From assembly GCA_900754715.1 (NCBI GenBank), contig CAAEDX010000008.1, forward strand, positions 1 to 11,517: 11,517 nt of DNA. Direction: 5' to 3'. The position numbers were made by a program, and so were the translations under genes. The DNA comes from Erysipelotrichaceae bacterium (GTDB lineage Bacteria; Bacillota_I; Bacilli_A; Erysipelotrichales; Erysipelotrichaceae). The notes under the pieces were generated by a model. That model was not told the DNA's origin. It was given only the letters and a program-made list of their open reading frames with translations, and ran no database searches. Numbering within the stretch: the first letter of the stretch is position 1; every line of letters starts with the position of its first letter. This document shows positions 1 to 7,492 of this stretch, one piece after another.

Positions 1-51
1 ATTTTATGTGTGAACGATGTCTGATATGTGCGGGTTTTGATGAAAAATGGA

Positions 52-80
52 TTCAAAAGTGACTTTTTTAATGATATAAT
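52..80 (+). promoter_or_regulatory. Extended -10 promoter of the comN-secDF-recJ cluster
   Basis: A perfect TATAAT lies at 75-80, preceded by TG at 72-73, which gives an extended -10 (TGATATAAT). A weak -35, TTCAAA (52-57, 4 of 6 matches to TTGACA), sits 17 bases upstream. Transcription would start near 87, about 20 bases before the first gene. It is the only good promoter seen ahead of the cluster. Confidence 0.7.
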
Positions 81-109
81 GGGGTGGCATATACTTAAGG
101 GGGATGGCC

Positions 110-403
110 ATGCGTCTGGATGATCTGCTGGAAAACCGATTCATACAGCTGACGATTTACCTGCAGCTGCGCAGGCTCCAGAGAGAGCAGCTGTCTTCTT
201 TAACATATCAACATCTGGAGGACACTCTGAAAGGGCTGATCTGGAAGAAACAAGTTCCCCTGACGCTGCATGAAGCTGTGGATGACATCCTGAAGCTGAA
301 AGTAGGGGAGATCGTCGCCTATCTCACCAGACAGGTAATCGTGCAGGGCAAGACCGCCGACCTGGATGAGGTGTATCGCAAGATTGGAGGATTGAATGAA
401 TGA
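110..403 (+). CDS. comN: ComN-like post-transcriptional regulator
   Basis: Small protein of 97 residues from the preferred start. In B. subtilis, ComN (YrzD) lies directly upstream of secDF and controls comE mRNA after transcription. The identification here rests on this position, the size and a familiar fold pattern: a helical, Leu-rich protein opening MRLDDLLENRF, then a helix rich in Gln/Arg/Leu and an amphipathic C-terminal half. An ATG exists at 104, but the purine tract AAGGGGG (97-103) abuts it with no spacing. It is correctly spaced, six bases, from the ATG at 110, so 110 is chosen. The stop overlaps the secDF start by four bases (ATGA), implying translational coupling. No enzyme motif or membrane segment is seen. 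The family call is fairly safe, but the ComN role in competence is an inference and may not hold in this organism. Confidence 0.72.
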   Translation: MRLDDLLENRFIQLTIYLQLRRLQREQLSSLTYQHLEDTLKGLIWKKQVPLTLHEAVDDILKLKVGEIVAYLTRQVIVQGKTADLDEVYRKIGGLNE

Positions 404-2676
404 AGAAATCACGACTAATCGTGTTCGGGATCTGTGTGATCACGATCCTCACGATGATCGTTACGCTCACGCCGAGCATCCGCAACAGCATGACGCTGGG
501 GCTCGACTTGCAGGGCGGGTTTGAAATTTTGTATGAGGTGTCACCGCTCGATGGCCAGGATATGCCTGAGATGTCATCTGTGGTCTCCTCGGTCCGCAAG
601 CGTATCGATGTGCTCGGTGTCAATGAACCCGAGATCACGGTGGAAGGAGACAACCGTATCCGTGTGCAGCTGGCCGGTGTGGACAATCCGGAGCAGGCAA
701 GAAGGATCATCTCTTCCACTGCCAACCTGACATTCCGCGATGTCAATGACAATCTGCTGATGGACGCAACCGTGCTGGAAGAGGGCGGCGCCAGCGTTGC
801 ACAGGATCAGTATGGCAACTATGTGGTCAACCTGAGCCTGAGCGATCCGGATACGTTCTATCAGGTGACCTCGCAGGTCGCCGCGATGGGCAGCGGCCAG
901 AACCTGATGGTCGCATGGCTGGATTACGAAGAAGGGGAATCATATGCAGCTGAATCCCGCAAAGACAATCCGGCTTATATCTCCGCCGCTACGGTTTCTG
1001 AAGGAATCAGCGGCGACAGCGCGCAGATCAGCGGCAATTTTACGCTGGAGAGCGCCACTGAGCTGGCAGATCTGATCAATTCAGGATCGCTGCCGGTGCA
1101 GATGACGGAAGTCTACTCTGATGTCGTTTCCGCGGATTACGGTATGGATGCGTTCTCATCCACGATGCTGGCCGGCGCGATCGGCGTGGCAGCGGTCATG
1201 CTGTTCATGATCTGTGTCTATCGCCTGCCGGGCATCATCTCCGCGATCACGCTCGCCGTATACATCTTCGTCGTATTCTTGATCTACAATGCCATGGGCG
1301 CGGTATTCACGCTCTCCGGCATCGCGGCGCTCGTGCTTGGTGTCGGCATGGCGGTCGATTCCAACATCCTGACCTTTGAGCGCATCAAGGAATCCATGTA
1401 CGCCGGACGCAGCGTGAAGACCGCGTTCCGTGAAGGATCCAAGGATTCTTTCCGTACCATCGTCGACGCACAGCTGACGACGTTCATTTCCGCGCTCATC
1501 CTGTACATCTTCGGTACGGGCAGCGTAAAGGGATTCGCAACGATGCTCATCGTATCGACGATCACCACGCTGCTGCTGATCGTGTTCATCGTCCGCTTCC
1601 TGCTGGGTCTGTTGGTCAACAGCGGTTATCTGGACGATCGCTATGAGCTGTTCGGTGTCAAGAAGAGCGATGTGCCGGATGTCTCTAAAGGCGAGGAACG
1701 CCGCAAGTTCACGAAGTTCAAGGGCTTCGACTTTGTCGGCAAGGCAAAGTACTTCATCTGCACGTCATTGGCCATCCTGGTGATCTCCATCGTCTGCATG
1801 GGCGTCAATGGCTTCACCGGAAACGGCGTCATGAACCTGGGCATCGATTTCACCAGCGGCACGACGCTGACCATCCAGAGCGACAGCGCGATCGATCAGG
1901 ATACGCTGGAATCACAGCTTGAAGAGCTCGGCCTCGATCCTTCCAGCGTAAAGATCAACGGCTCGCAAAGCAATGTCGCCAGCGTGTATCTGCGTGACGC
2001 CATCGATTCTGATACGATGAGCACGGTAAAATCAAGCCTGCAGGAGACATATGGCCATGAAGTGACGGACAACACAGTCACGCCGGTCATCGGTCAGGAG
2101 CTCGTGCGCAATGCCGTGATCATCTCGATCCTTGCCTGGATCGGCATCCTGATCTACGTGACTGTCCGCTTCAAATGGGACTATGCACTGTCGGCAATCG
2201 TCGCGCTGATCCATGATGTATTGATCATCCTGGCTTTCTGTGCCATCTTCCGTCTGGAAGTCAATACGGAGATCGTGGCGGTGCTGCTCACCATCATCGG
2301 TTACTCTGTCAATAACTCCATCGTCGTCTTTGACCGCATCCGTGACCGTGTGCGCGCACACCGCGGCCGCATTGCGAAGGAAGAATATCGTGAGCTCGTC
2401 AATGAAGCCATTCAGACGACCTGCACGCGTTCTGTCTTCTCGACGCTGACGACGATGCTTCCGGTCATCTTCCTGCTGTTCATCGGCAGCGGTGCCATTT
2501 TCGTCTTCAACCTGACGCTGCTGATCGGCTTGATCGCCGGCGCCGGATCTTCGCTGTTCATCGCCGCACAGCTGTGGTATCAGCTGCGTTTGCGTGAAAA
2601 GCCGAAGAAAGTCAAGAAAGTGAAACGCTCCAAGAAAGAGCTGGACGAAATGATCGTCCCGGGCGTAAACGACTGA
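400..2676 (+). CDS. secDF: Protein translocase subunit SecDF (fused SecD-SecF)
   Basis: RND-family membrane protein that uses the proton gradient to pull preproteins out of the SecYEG channel. The 758 residues carry both halves in one chain, as in B. subtilis. The SecD half has TM1 at about 7-27, the GLDLQGG motif at 34-40, an external domain to about 245, and five more TM segments at about 256-404. TM4 carries GVGMAVDSN with D320, the likely counterpart of the proton-carrying Asp of Thermus SecDF. The SecF half has TM7 at about 452-470, GIDFTSGTT at 481-489, an external loop, and five TMs at about 571-725. These include HD at 604-605 and GYSVNNSIVVFDRIR at 634-648. The tail is Lys-rich and cytoplasmic. 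The start ATG at 400 overlaps the comN stop by four bases, with GGAGG at 386-390 nine bases upstream. No key residue looks lost. Confidence 0.97.
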   Translation: MKKSRLIVFGICVITILTMIVTLTPSIRNSMTLGLDLQGGFEILYEVSPLDGQDMPEMSSVVSSVRKRIDVLGVNEPEITVEGDNRIRVQLAGVDNPEQARRIISSTANLTFRDVNDNLLMDATVLEEGGASVAQDQYGNYVVNLSLSDPDTFYQVTSQVAAMGSGQNLMVAWLDYEEGESYAAESRKDNPAYISAATVSEGISGDSAQISGNFTLESATELADLINSGSLPVQMTEVYSDVVSADYGMDAFSSTMLAGAIGVAAVMLFMICVYRLPGIISAITLAVYIFVVFLIYNAMGAVFTLSGIAALVLGVGMAVDSNILTFERIKESMYAGRSVKTAFREGSKDSFRTIVDAQLTTFISALILYIFGTGSVKGFATMLIVSTITTLLLIVFIVRFLLGLLVNSGYLDDRYELFGVKKSDVPDVSKGEERRKFTKFKGFDFVGKAKYFICTSLAILVISIVCMGVNGFTGNGVMNLGIDFTSGTTLTIQSDSAIDQDTLESQLEELGLDPSSVKINGSQSNVASVYLRDAIDSDTMSTVKSSLQETYGHEVTDNTVTPVIGQELVRNAVIISILAWIGILIYVTVRFKWDYALSAIVALIHDVLIILAFCAIFRLEVNTEIVAVLLTIIGYSVNNSIVVFDRIRDRVRAHRGRIAKEEYRELVNEAIQTTCTRSVFSTLTTMLPVIFLLFIGSGAIFVFNLTLLIGLIAGAGSSLFIAAQLWYQLRLREKPKKVKKVKRSKKELDEMIVPGVND

Positions 2677-2686
2677 TCAGAAATAA

Positions 2687-2710
2687 ACGCAGGCAGGAAA
2701 CTGCCTGCGT
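2687..2710 (+). other. Perfect hairpin with GAAA tetraloop between secDF and recJ
   Basis: ACGCAGGCAG (2687-2696) and CTGCCTGCGT (2701-2710) pair perfectly over ten bases, closed by a GAAA (GNRA-type) tetraloop. The sequence after it, TGCATTATAGG, has no T-run, so this is not a standard intrinsic terminator. It sits 11 bases after the secDF stop and 8 bases before the recJ ribosome binding site. It more likely stabilises the 3' end of secDF mRNA or modulates readthrough into recJ; which of these is inference. Confidence 0.75.
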
Positions 2711-2728
2711 TGCATTATAGGAGGTATC

Positions 2729-4339
2729 ATGAACATTACCGAAATCGATCCCATGCGGGAAGAGGAGCTCATGCGCCGCTATCATCTGAGCCGGCTTTGT
2801 GCCCGGGTGCTGGCTGCCCAAGCGCTTTCTGTGGATGACATGCAGGCGCTCTTTCAGCCGCCGGCCCTCGCTGACCCCTTGACGGCTCAAGGCATGAAAG
2901 AAGTCATCGCGCGTATCCAGCTGGCCAGGGACCGCCATGAAAAAGTGATGGTCTGCGGCGATTATGACGCGGATGGCATCTGCGCGACCGCGATCATGGT
3001 CGATGCCCTGCGGCGTTTTGGCCTGGAATGCGGCTTCTATATCCCCAACCGCTTCAATGAAGGATATGGCCTGCATGCCCACACAGTGGAACTGGCTGCC
3101 CAGAAACGATACGCTTTGCTCATCACCGTGGACAATGGCGTGCGCGCGCATGAAGCGCTGCAGAAAGCAAAAGAACTGGGCATCGAAGTCATCGTGACCG
3201 ATCACCATGCCATCGATGAATCCTGTCCGCCGCAGTGCACGATCTTGCTGCATCCGTTTCTGATGGGGAAACCATTTGAGACGCTGAGCGGGGCCGGGAC
3301 AGCCCTGGAAGTGAGCCGGGCCCTGGGCACAGAAAATGAGCGGCAGATCGTGCTGGCCGGCATCGCTGCCATCGGCGACGTCATGGAAATGCGCCAAGAA
3401 ACAAGAAACATCGTTCGTCAGTGCATCGCCATCCTCAACGAAAAAAAAGTGCGCTGTATCCAGCTGCTCGCTAATGACAGCTCCCCATGGGATGAGACAA
3501 AGATCGCTTTTCAGATCGTCCCTAAGCTGAATGTGACCGGCAGGCTGGCCGATAAAGCCAATGCCAACAATACCGTGCGCTATCTGCTTTCAGACAATGG
3601 CGCCTTGCTCATGAACATGGCCGCGCAGATCAGCGATCTCAATGCCTTGCGCAAGACGATGAGCGAACAGATGAGCAGGACGGCCATGGAAAAAGCAGAT
3701 CATTCCCGTGCTTTCCTCGTCATCTGTGATCCTTCTTTCCATGAAGGCATCGTCGGGCTGGTGGCCGGCAAGCTGTGCGAACAGTTCGATAAGCCATGCA
3801 TGGTGCTGGCACAAAAAGGCAGCCAGTGCCGTGGCAGCATCCGTGCCCCAAAAGGCATGGATCTGACTTCATTCTTTGATGAGCTGGACTGCCTGCAGGA
3901 ATACGGCGGGCATGCCCAGGCAGCCGGTATCGGCTTTGCGATGGAAGACCTGCCCAAAGTCATCCAGTATGCCCAGCAAAAGCTCAGGGAACGACCGATC
4001 CAGCAGCAGCCGGAACAAACGCTCCTGCCGGTCAGCGAAGACATGCTCACCCTGAATGAAGTGAGCTCGCTCGATGTGCTCAGGCCCTTTGGCAATGGCT
4101 TTGAAGAACCGCTCTTCTGCATCCAGCGTCCCCATATCACAGACTCCAGGACCCTGAGCAATGACAAGCATATGAAATGGCGCACAGCTTCAGGCATGGA
4201 GCTGCTTTACTTCAATCCCGGCGCCCGCATGCAGGAGCTCAAGAACGGTGATTTCGACACCTTTGTCGGCACCATCGGCATCAACAGCTTCCGGGGCAGA
4301 CGCACCGTAAATGTCATCGTCAAAGATGTCATCAAATGA
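2729..4339 (+). CDS. recJ: Single-stranded-DNA-specific exonuclease RecJ
   Basis: DHH/DHHA1 phosphoesterase that degrades single-stranded DNA 5' to 3' in recombinational and mismatch repair. Catalytic motifs are intact: DYDADG at 78-83 (motif I), TVDNGV at 133-138 (motif II), TDHH at 157-160 (motif III, the DHH signature) and AAIGDV at 213-218 with Asp217. The DHHA1 half shows FHEGIVGLVAGKL at 337-349, RGSIRAP at 368-374 and GGHAQAAG at 393-400. An OB-like domain fills the rest. AGGAGG at 2719-2724 lies four bases before the ATG. At 536 residues it is near the size of E. coli RecJ (577) and far shorter than B. subtilis RecJ (about 786), so the extra C-terminal domain of Bacillus enzymes is absent. 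The end is not truncated: a terminator follows. It is probably cotranscribed with secDF, and the position between secDF and apt matches B. subtilis. Confidence 0.95.
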   Translation: MNITEIDPMREEELMRRYHLSRLCARVLAAQALSVDDMQALFQPPALADPLTAQGMKEVIARIQLARDRHEKVMVCGDYDADGICATAIMVDALRRFGLECGFYIPNRFNEGYGLHAHTVELAAQKRYALLITVDNGVRAHEALQKAKELGIEVIVTDHHAIDESCPPQCTILLHPFLMGKPFETLSGAGTALEVSRALGTENERQIVLAGIAAIGDVMEMRQETRNIVRQCIAILNEKKVRCIQLLANDSSPWDETKIAFQIVPKLNVTGRLADKANANNTVRYLLSDNGALLMNMAAQISDLNALRKTMSEQMSRTAMEKADHSRAFLVICDPSFHEGIVGLVAGKLCEQFDKPCMVLAQKGSQCRGSIRAPKGMDLTSFFDELDCLQEYGGHAQAAGIGFAMEDLPKVIQYAQQKLRERPIQQQPEQTLLPVSEDMLTLNEVSSLDVLRPFGNGFEEPLFCIQRPHITDSRTLSNDKHMKWRTASGMELLYFNPGARMQELKNGDFDTFVGTIGINSFRGRRTVNVIVKDVIK

Positions 4340-4344
4340 TGATC

Positions 4345-4377
4345 AAGGTGAAGATCAAATGGTCTTCATCTTTTCTC
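4345..4377 (+). terminator. Intrinsic terminator of the comN-secDF-recJ cluster
   Basis: GGTGAAGATC (4347-4356) pairs with GGTCTTCATC (4361-4370) over ten bases including two G-T wobbles, around an AAAT loop. TTTTCTCTATT follows. Two preceding As can pair with the first Ts. It begins eight bases after the recJ stop. Confidence 0.85.
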
Positions 4378-4402
4378 TATTCATATATATTTTGATCTAT
4401 GC

Positions 4403-4432
4403 TTGTGTTTTGGCCTCGTGTGCAGGCATAAT
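4403..4432 (+). promoter_or_regulatory. Weak promoter candidate ahead of the structured RNA
   Basis: TTGTGT (4403-4408, 3 of 6) and CATAAT (4427-4432, 5 of 6) are 18 bases apart. Transcription would start near 4439, about 24 bases before the three-helix fold. There is no extended -10 TG, unlike the other promoters here, so confidence is low. Confidence 0.25.
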
Positions 4433-4462
4433 GATCAGTTTTTATTCTGCTCACGCCTGGTT

Positions 4463-4529
4463 GTGATTCCGCCAGCAAGCGCTTTGACTGTAACAGAAAT
4501 CAGTGTGGTTTCCTGGTAAGCGGAATTAC
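4463..4529 (+). ncRNA. Candidate structured RNA, three-way junction
   Basis: Hand folding gives three consecutive helices. P1 pairs 4463-4472 (GTGATTCCGC) with 4520-4529 (GCGGAATTAC): ten base pairs, one G-T. P2 pairs 4473-4479 with 4483-4490, with one bulged A and loop CGC. P3 pairs 4494-4500 with 4508-4515, with one bulged C and a 7-base loop. The junction strands are TAA and GTAA. An alternative hairpin, GGTAA (4515-4519) with TTACC (4526-4530), followed by TTTTC, is incompatible with P1 and P3. Purine riboswitch core bases are not present, although apt lies downstream. No known RNA family is recognised. Each helix alone could be chance in a region this size. Confidence 0.3.
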
Positions 4530-4549
4530 CTTTTCACACGATCATCGAG

Positions 4550-4594
4550 AAGGAGGATAATATGTCAATAATTTTCAGAAACATTTTCGCATGA
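4550..4594 (+). CDS. Orphan strong RBS with a 10-codon ORF
   Basis: AAGGAGG (4550-4556) is a near-ideal Shine-Dalgarno sequence, five bases before an ATG at 4562. The frame encodes MSIIFRNIFA and stops at 4592-4594. A site this strong is as good as any in the window, yet it serves only ten codons. It could be a leader peptide, part of a small transcript, or a translation start left behind when a longer gene was lost. The peptide is hydrophobic with one Arg and has no run of a single amino acid that would suggest classical amino-acid attenuation. Confidence 0.3.
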   Translation, partial: KEDNMSIIFRNIFA

Positions 4595-4641
4595 TTTTGT
4601 AAGAAAAGTGTAAAAAGATGGGCTTTTTTATGCTTGTCCAG

Positions 4642-4670
4642 GTGAAAACATAAAGGGAATCTGCTATAAT
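4642..4670 (+). promoter_or_regulatory. Extended -10 promoter of apt
   Basis: TATAAT at 4665-4670 is preceded by TG at 4662-4663 (TGCTATAAT). GTGAAA at 4642-4647 (4 of 6 to TTGACA) is 17 bases upstream. The expected start, near 4677, falls on the ATG at 4678. This argues that translation of apt starts further downstream. Confidence 0.72.
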
Positions 4671-4704
4671 TACATACATGAATCTAAAGGGGAGAGTGGA
4701 TTGT

Positions 4705-5226
4705 ATGGATCTGAGAGAGTATATCGCATCGATCGGGGGGTTTCCGAAGGAAGGAATCATCTTTCGGGATGTGACGCCGCTTCTGGCTGATGGGGATGCA
4801 TTTCATGATGCTTGTGAACGCTTGATCGCGTTTGCGCGCAAGCTGGACGCAGATGTGATCGTGGGTCCGGAATCCCGTGGCTTCATGTTCGGCTGTCCTG
4901 TATCTTATGCATTAGGCATCGGGTTTGTTCCGGTGCGCAAGCCAAACAAGCTGCCGCGTCAAACGCTGTCTTGTTCCTATGATCTGGAATATGGATCAAA
5001 CACCCTGGAGATGCATGTGGATGGCATCCGTCCGGGACAGCGTGTCGTCATCATCGACGATCTGCTGGCGACCGGAGGAACGGTCGAAGCAACGGTGAAG
5101 ATGATCAGGGAGCTTGGCGGTGAGCCGGTGGGCTGTGCCTTCATCATCGAGCTCAGTGATCTGCATGGCCGCGACGCGTTAGCGGATATGGAGGTCTTGT
5201 CGCTGTTGACATACGAAGGTGAGTAG
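4705..5226 (+). CDS. apt: Adenine phosphoribosyltransferase
   Basis: Cytoplasmic purine-salvage enzyme that makes AMP and pyrophosphate from adenine and PRPP. From the preferred start it has 173 residues, close to the B. subtilis enzyme (170). Visible family marks are [15 protein letters not shown] at 13-27, GPESRGF at 54-60, the hood segment VRKPNKLP at 77-84, and the PRPP loop [13 protein letters not shown] at 114-126. An in-frame ATG at 4678 would give a 182-residue protein but coincides with the transcription start and has no ribosome binding site. AAAGGGGAG (4686-4694) serves the ATG at 4705, and MDLREYI matches the usual Apt N-terminus. It is transcribed from its own promoter, separate from recJ. 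Its last codons form the first arm of a terminator that precedes rel. Confidence 0.97.
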   Translation: MDLREYIASIGGFPKEGIIFRDVTPLLADGDAFHDACERLIAFARKLDADVIVGPESRGFMFGCPVSYALGIGFVPVRKPNKLPRQTLSCSYDLEYGSNTLEMHVDGIRPGQRVVIIDDLLATGGTVEATVKMIRELGGEPVGCAFIIELSDLHGRDALADMEVLSLLTYEGE

Positions 5227-5239
5227 CGCTCACCTTTTT
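5216..5239 (+). terminator. Terminator overlapping the end of apt, upstream of rel
   Basis: AAGGTGAG (5216-5223, the end of apt) pairs perfectly with CTCACCTT (5229-5236). The five-base loop contains the apt TAG stop. T5235-T5239 supplies the T-run. rel starts 22 bases further on with no promoter visible between. The structure therefore likely gives partial termination, and a ribosome at the apt stop would cover its left arm. Confidence 0.75.
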
Positions 5240-5261
5240 CGCTTGAATGGGAGGTGATCTT

Positions 5262-7460
5262 ATGGTCAATAAAAAATCTGTTACGTTTGAAGAAGTGCTT
5301 GAGGAAGTCAAAAAATATATACATAAGCCGGAAAACATCGATCTGATCACAAGAGCATATCTGTTTGCCAGAGATCAGCACGAAGGACAATTTCGCAAGA
5401 GCGGGGAGCCTTACATCATTCACGCCATTCAGGTAGGGTATACGCTGGCACTGCTCAGGACCGGCCCGAAGACGGTCGCCGCCGGTTTCCTGCATGATAC
5501 GGTGGAGGACTGTGAGGCAGAGACCGAAGACATCGCCAGGCTGTTTGGGGATGAGGTCGCCTCGCTGGTGGAGTCGGTCACAAAGATCGGCGCGCTGAAA
5601 TTCAAGGATGAGAAGGAGTATCTTGCCAGCAATCACCGCAAGCTGCTGATCGCGATGGCCAAGGATGTCCGCGTCATCCTGATCAAGCTGGCGGACCGCT
5701 TGCACAACATGCGTACCCTGCAATACATGCGAGAGGAAAAGCAGAAGAAGATCGCTGGTGAGACGCTGGAGGTCTATGCGCCGATCGCCCACCGTTTAGG
5801 TATGAGCGAGATCAAGAACGAGCTGGAGGATCTCAGCTTCAAATACCTGAACCGCGAAAAGTATTTCGAGATCGCTAAGCTGGTGGAGAAGCGCGAATCA
5901 GAACGCAATGCGCAGGTGCAGGATATGATCGATGAGATCAGCGAAATGCTGCATTCGCATGGCATCATGTCTTATCGCATCTTTGGCCGCAGCAAGCATC
6001 TTTACAGCATCTATAAAAAGATGATCACAAAGAACAAGCGCTTTGAGGAGATCTTAGATCTGCTGGCCATCCGCATCATCACGGATACTGAGGTCAGCTG
6101 TTATGAGATCCTTGGCTATATCCACGCGAAATATCGCCCGATCCCCGGTCGTTTCAAAGATTATATCGCGATGCCGAAGGTGAACATGTATCAGTCTTTG
6201 CACACGACGATCATCGGCGAGGATGGCAATATCTTCGAGGTGCAGATCCGTACGGAGAAGATGGATGAGATCGCCGAGCGAGGCGTCGCGGCTCACTGGC
6301 GCTATAAGGAAGCGCAATATGGCGGACAGGAACGCGAACAGAAAGAGATCGAAGAACAGCTGCATTGGTTCAAAGATTTCTCGATGATGAGTGATGAAGA
6401 GAGCGATGATCCGCTGGAATACATGAATGTCGTACAGCGCGACATCTTTGAAGCCAATGTCTATGTCCTGACGCCCAAAGGCAAGGTCATCGCGCTGCCC
6501 AATGGCGCCACGCCGATCGATTTTGCGTACCGCATCCATACAGAGGTCGGCCATCATACTGTGGGCGCGACGGTCAACGGCGCCATCGTGCCGCTGAATA
6601 CGCCGCTGAAGACCGGTGATGTCGTCAGCATCCGCACCAACAATCAATCGGCCGGTCCAAGCGAGGACTGGCTGAAGATCGTCAAGTCTCCGCATGCCCG
6701 CAATAAGATCCGTTCTTTCTTCCAGCGTCAGGAAAGCGAGAAGCGGCTCGATCTCATCCACAAAGGGGAAACGATGCTGGAGGAAGAAGCGCGGCGGCGC
6801 AATTTGGAGGAAGTCACGCATAAGCGTCTGGAACAGATTATGGGCTCATTGTCTTTCAGCAGTGTGCAGGATCTGTTCGTGGCCATCGCCAACAAGCAGG
6901 TCTCGCTGCAGGCGGTCATGGAGCGGCTGCAGAAGCATAAGGTGACCACACCGATCGACAACGCGGATCTGCTCAAGATGTTCAACCGCAACGAATCGCG
7001 GCCAAAGAAGAAATCAGCGTGCGGCATCCATGTGCCTGGCATCGAGACGATGAAGGTGCAGCTGGCTTCCTGCTGTTCTCCAGTACCGGGCGATGAGGTC
7101 GTCGGCTACATCACCAAAGGGCAGGGGGTGCGCGTGCACCGTGTAGACTGTCCGAATGTCGCCAGGGAAAAGCAGCGTCTCATCCATGTCGAATGGGAAG
7201 ATGACCTGGAAGAAAAGAACTATGATGTCGATCTGGTCATCCATTCCAATGATCGCAGCTACTTGCTCAGCGATATCGTGACCGTCGTCTCGCAGTGCAA
7301 GGCCAAGCTCAACAAGGTCGACTCGAAAGTCAATGAGGATGGCATCACCGCGACGACAAAGCTGACCGTCGGCGTGAGCGATGCGGAACACTTGCGCACG
7401 CTGACCGCCAATCTGCGCAAGGTCAACAGTGTGAACGATGTCGAACGTGTCATCCATTGA
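5262..7460 (+). CDS. rel: Bifunctional (p)ppGpp synthetase/hydrolase Rel
   Basis: Stringent-response enzyme that makes ppGpp/pppGpp from ATP and GDP/GTP and also hydrolyses it. Length is 732 residues (B. subtilis: 734). The hydrolase HD domain is complete: H54, HDTVED at 78-83 and LADRLHNM at 143-150. The synthetase domain has RIFGRSKHLYSIYKK at 239-253, RFKDYIAMPK at 297-306 (the RxKD form of bifunctional Rel rather than the EFDD-type of RelA) and YQSLHTT at 310-316. TGS spans about 400-460. A zinc-finger/RIS region carries CC at 604-605 and H626/C630, and an ACT domain fills about 653-732. An ATG at 5247 overlaps the ribosome binding site GGGAGG (5249-5254), so 5262, seven bases after it, is the real start. 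The apt-rel order is as in B. subtilis. Both activities look intact. Confidence 0.97.
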   Translation: MVNKKSVTFEEVLEEVKKYIHKPENIDLITRAYLFARDQHEGQFRKSGEPYIIHAIQVGYTLALLRTGPKTVAAGFLHDTVEDCEAETEDIARLFGDEVASLVESVTKIGALKFKDEKEYLASNHRKLLIAMAKDVRVILIKLADRLHNMRTLQYMREEKQKKIAGETLEVYAPIAHRLGMSEIKNELEDLSFKYLNREKYFEIAKLVEKRESERNAQVQDMIDEISEMLHSHGIMSYRIFGRSKHLYSIYKKMITKNKRFEEILDLLAIRIITDTEVSCYEILGYIHAKYRPIPGRFKDYIAMPKVNMYQSLHTTIIGEDGNIFEVQIRTEKMDEIAERGVAAHWRYKEAQYGGQEREQKEIEEQLHWFKDFSMMSDEESDDPLEYMNVVQRDIFEANVYVLTPKGKVIALPNGATPIDFAYRIHTEVGHHTVGATVNGAIVPLNTPLKTGDVVSIRTNNQSAGPSEDWLKIVKSPHARNKIRSFFQRQESEKRLDLIHKGETMLEEEARRRNLEEVTHKRLEQIMGSLSFSSVQDLFVAIANKQVSLQAVMERLQKHKVTTPIDNADLLKMFNRNESRPKKKSACGIHVPGIETMKVQLASCCSPVPGDEVVGYITKGQGVRVHRVDCPNVAREKQRLIHVEWEDDLEEKNYDVDLVIHSNDRSYLLSDIVTVVSQCKAKLNKVDSKVNEDGITATTKLTVGVSDAEHLRTLTANLRKVNSVNDVERVIH

Positions 7461-7467
7461 ATCAGCA

Positions 7468-7492
7468 GGGACGGGATTCCGTCCCGTTTTTT
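7468..7492 (+). terminator. Intrinsic terminator of rel
   Basis: GGGACGG (7468-7474) pairs perfectly with CCGTCCC (7479-7485) around a GATT loop. GTTTTTT follows. It starts seven bases after the rel stop and is the strongest terminator in the window. Confidence 0.93.

Larger units (their letters stand above)
4378..4641. other. Gap between recJ terminator and apt promoter
   Basis: About 260 bases with no ordinary gene. It is more AT-rich than the flanking genes. What it holds, each listed separately: a weak promoter-like pair at 4403-4432, a three-helix RNA fold at 4463-4529, and a strong ribosome binding site with a 10-codon ORF at 4550-4594. There is also an A/T-rich 6-bp hairpin at 4612-4628 (AAAAAG, loop ATGGG, CTTTTT), which is a poor terminator because its T-run is consumed by the stem. 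Confidence 0.5.

Noticed and set aside
1..51. Possible tail of an upstream gene
   Set aside because: Only a few codons precede a stop in any frame, so nothing can be identified.
2612..3397. 261-codon minus-strand frame opposite recJ
   Set aside because: It is antisense to well-conserved RecJ motifs and has no start signals of its own.
4439..4560. Purine (guanine/adenine) riboswitch upstream of apt
   Set aside because: Although a three-way junction can be drawn, the junction bases and the two kissing loops of the purine riboswitch are absent, and apt has its own promoter downstream.
5206..5234. Perfect TTGACA -35 box at 5206 as a rel promoter
   Set aside because: No -10-like hexamer occurs 16-18 bases downstream; the sequence there is CTCACC, part of the terminator.
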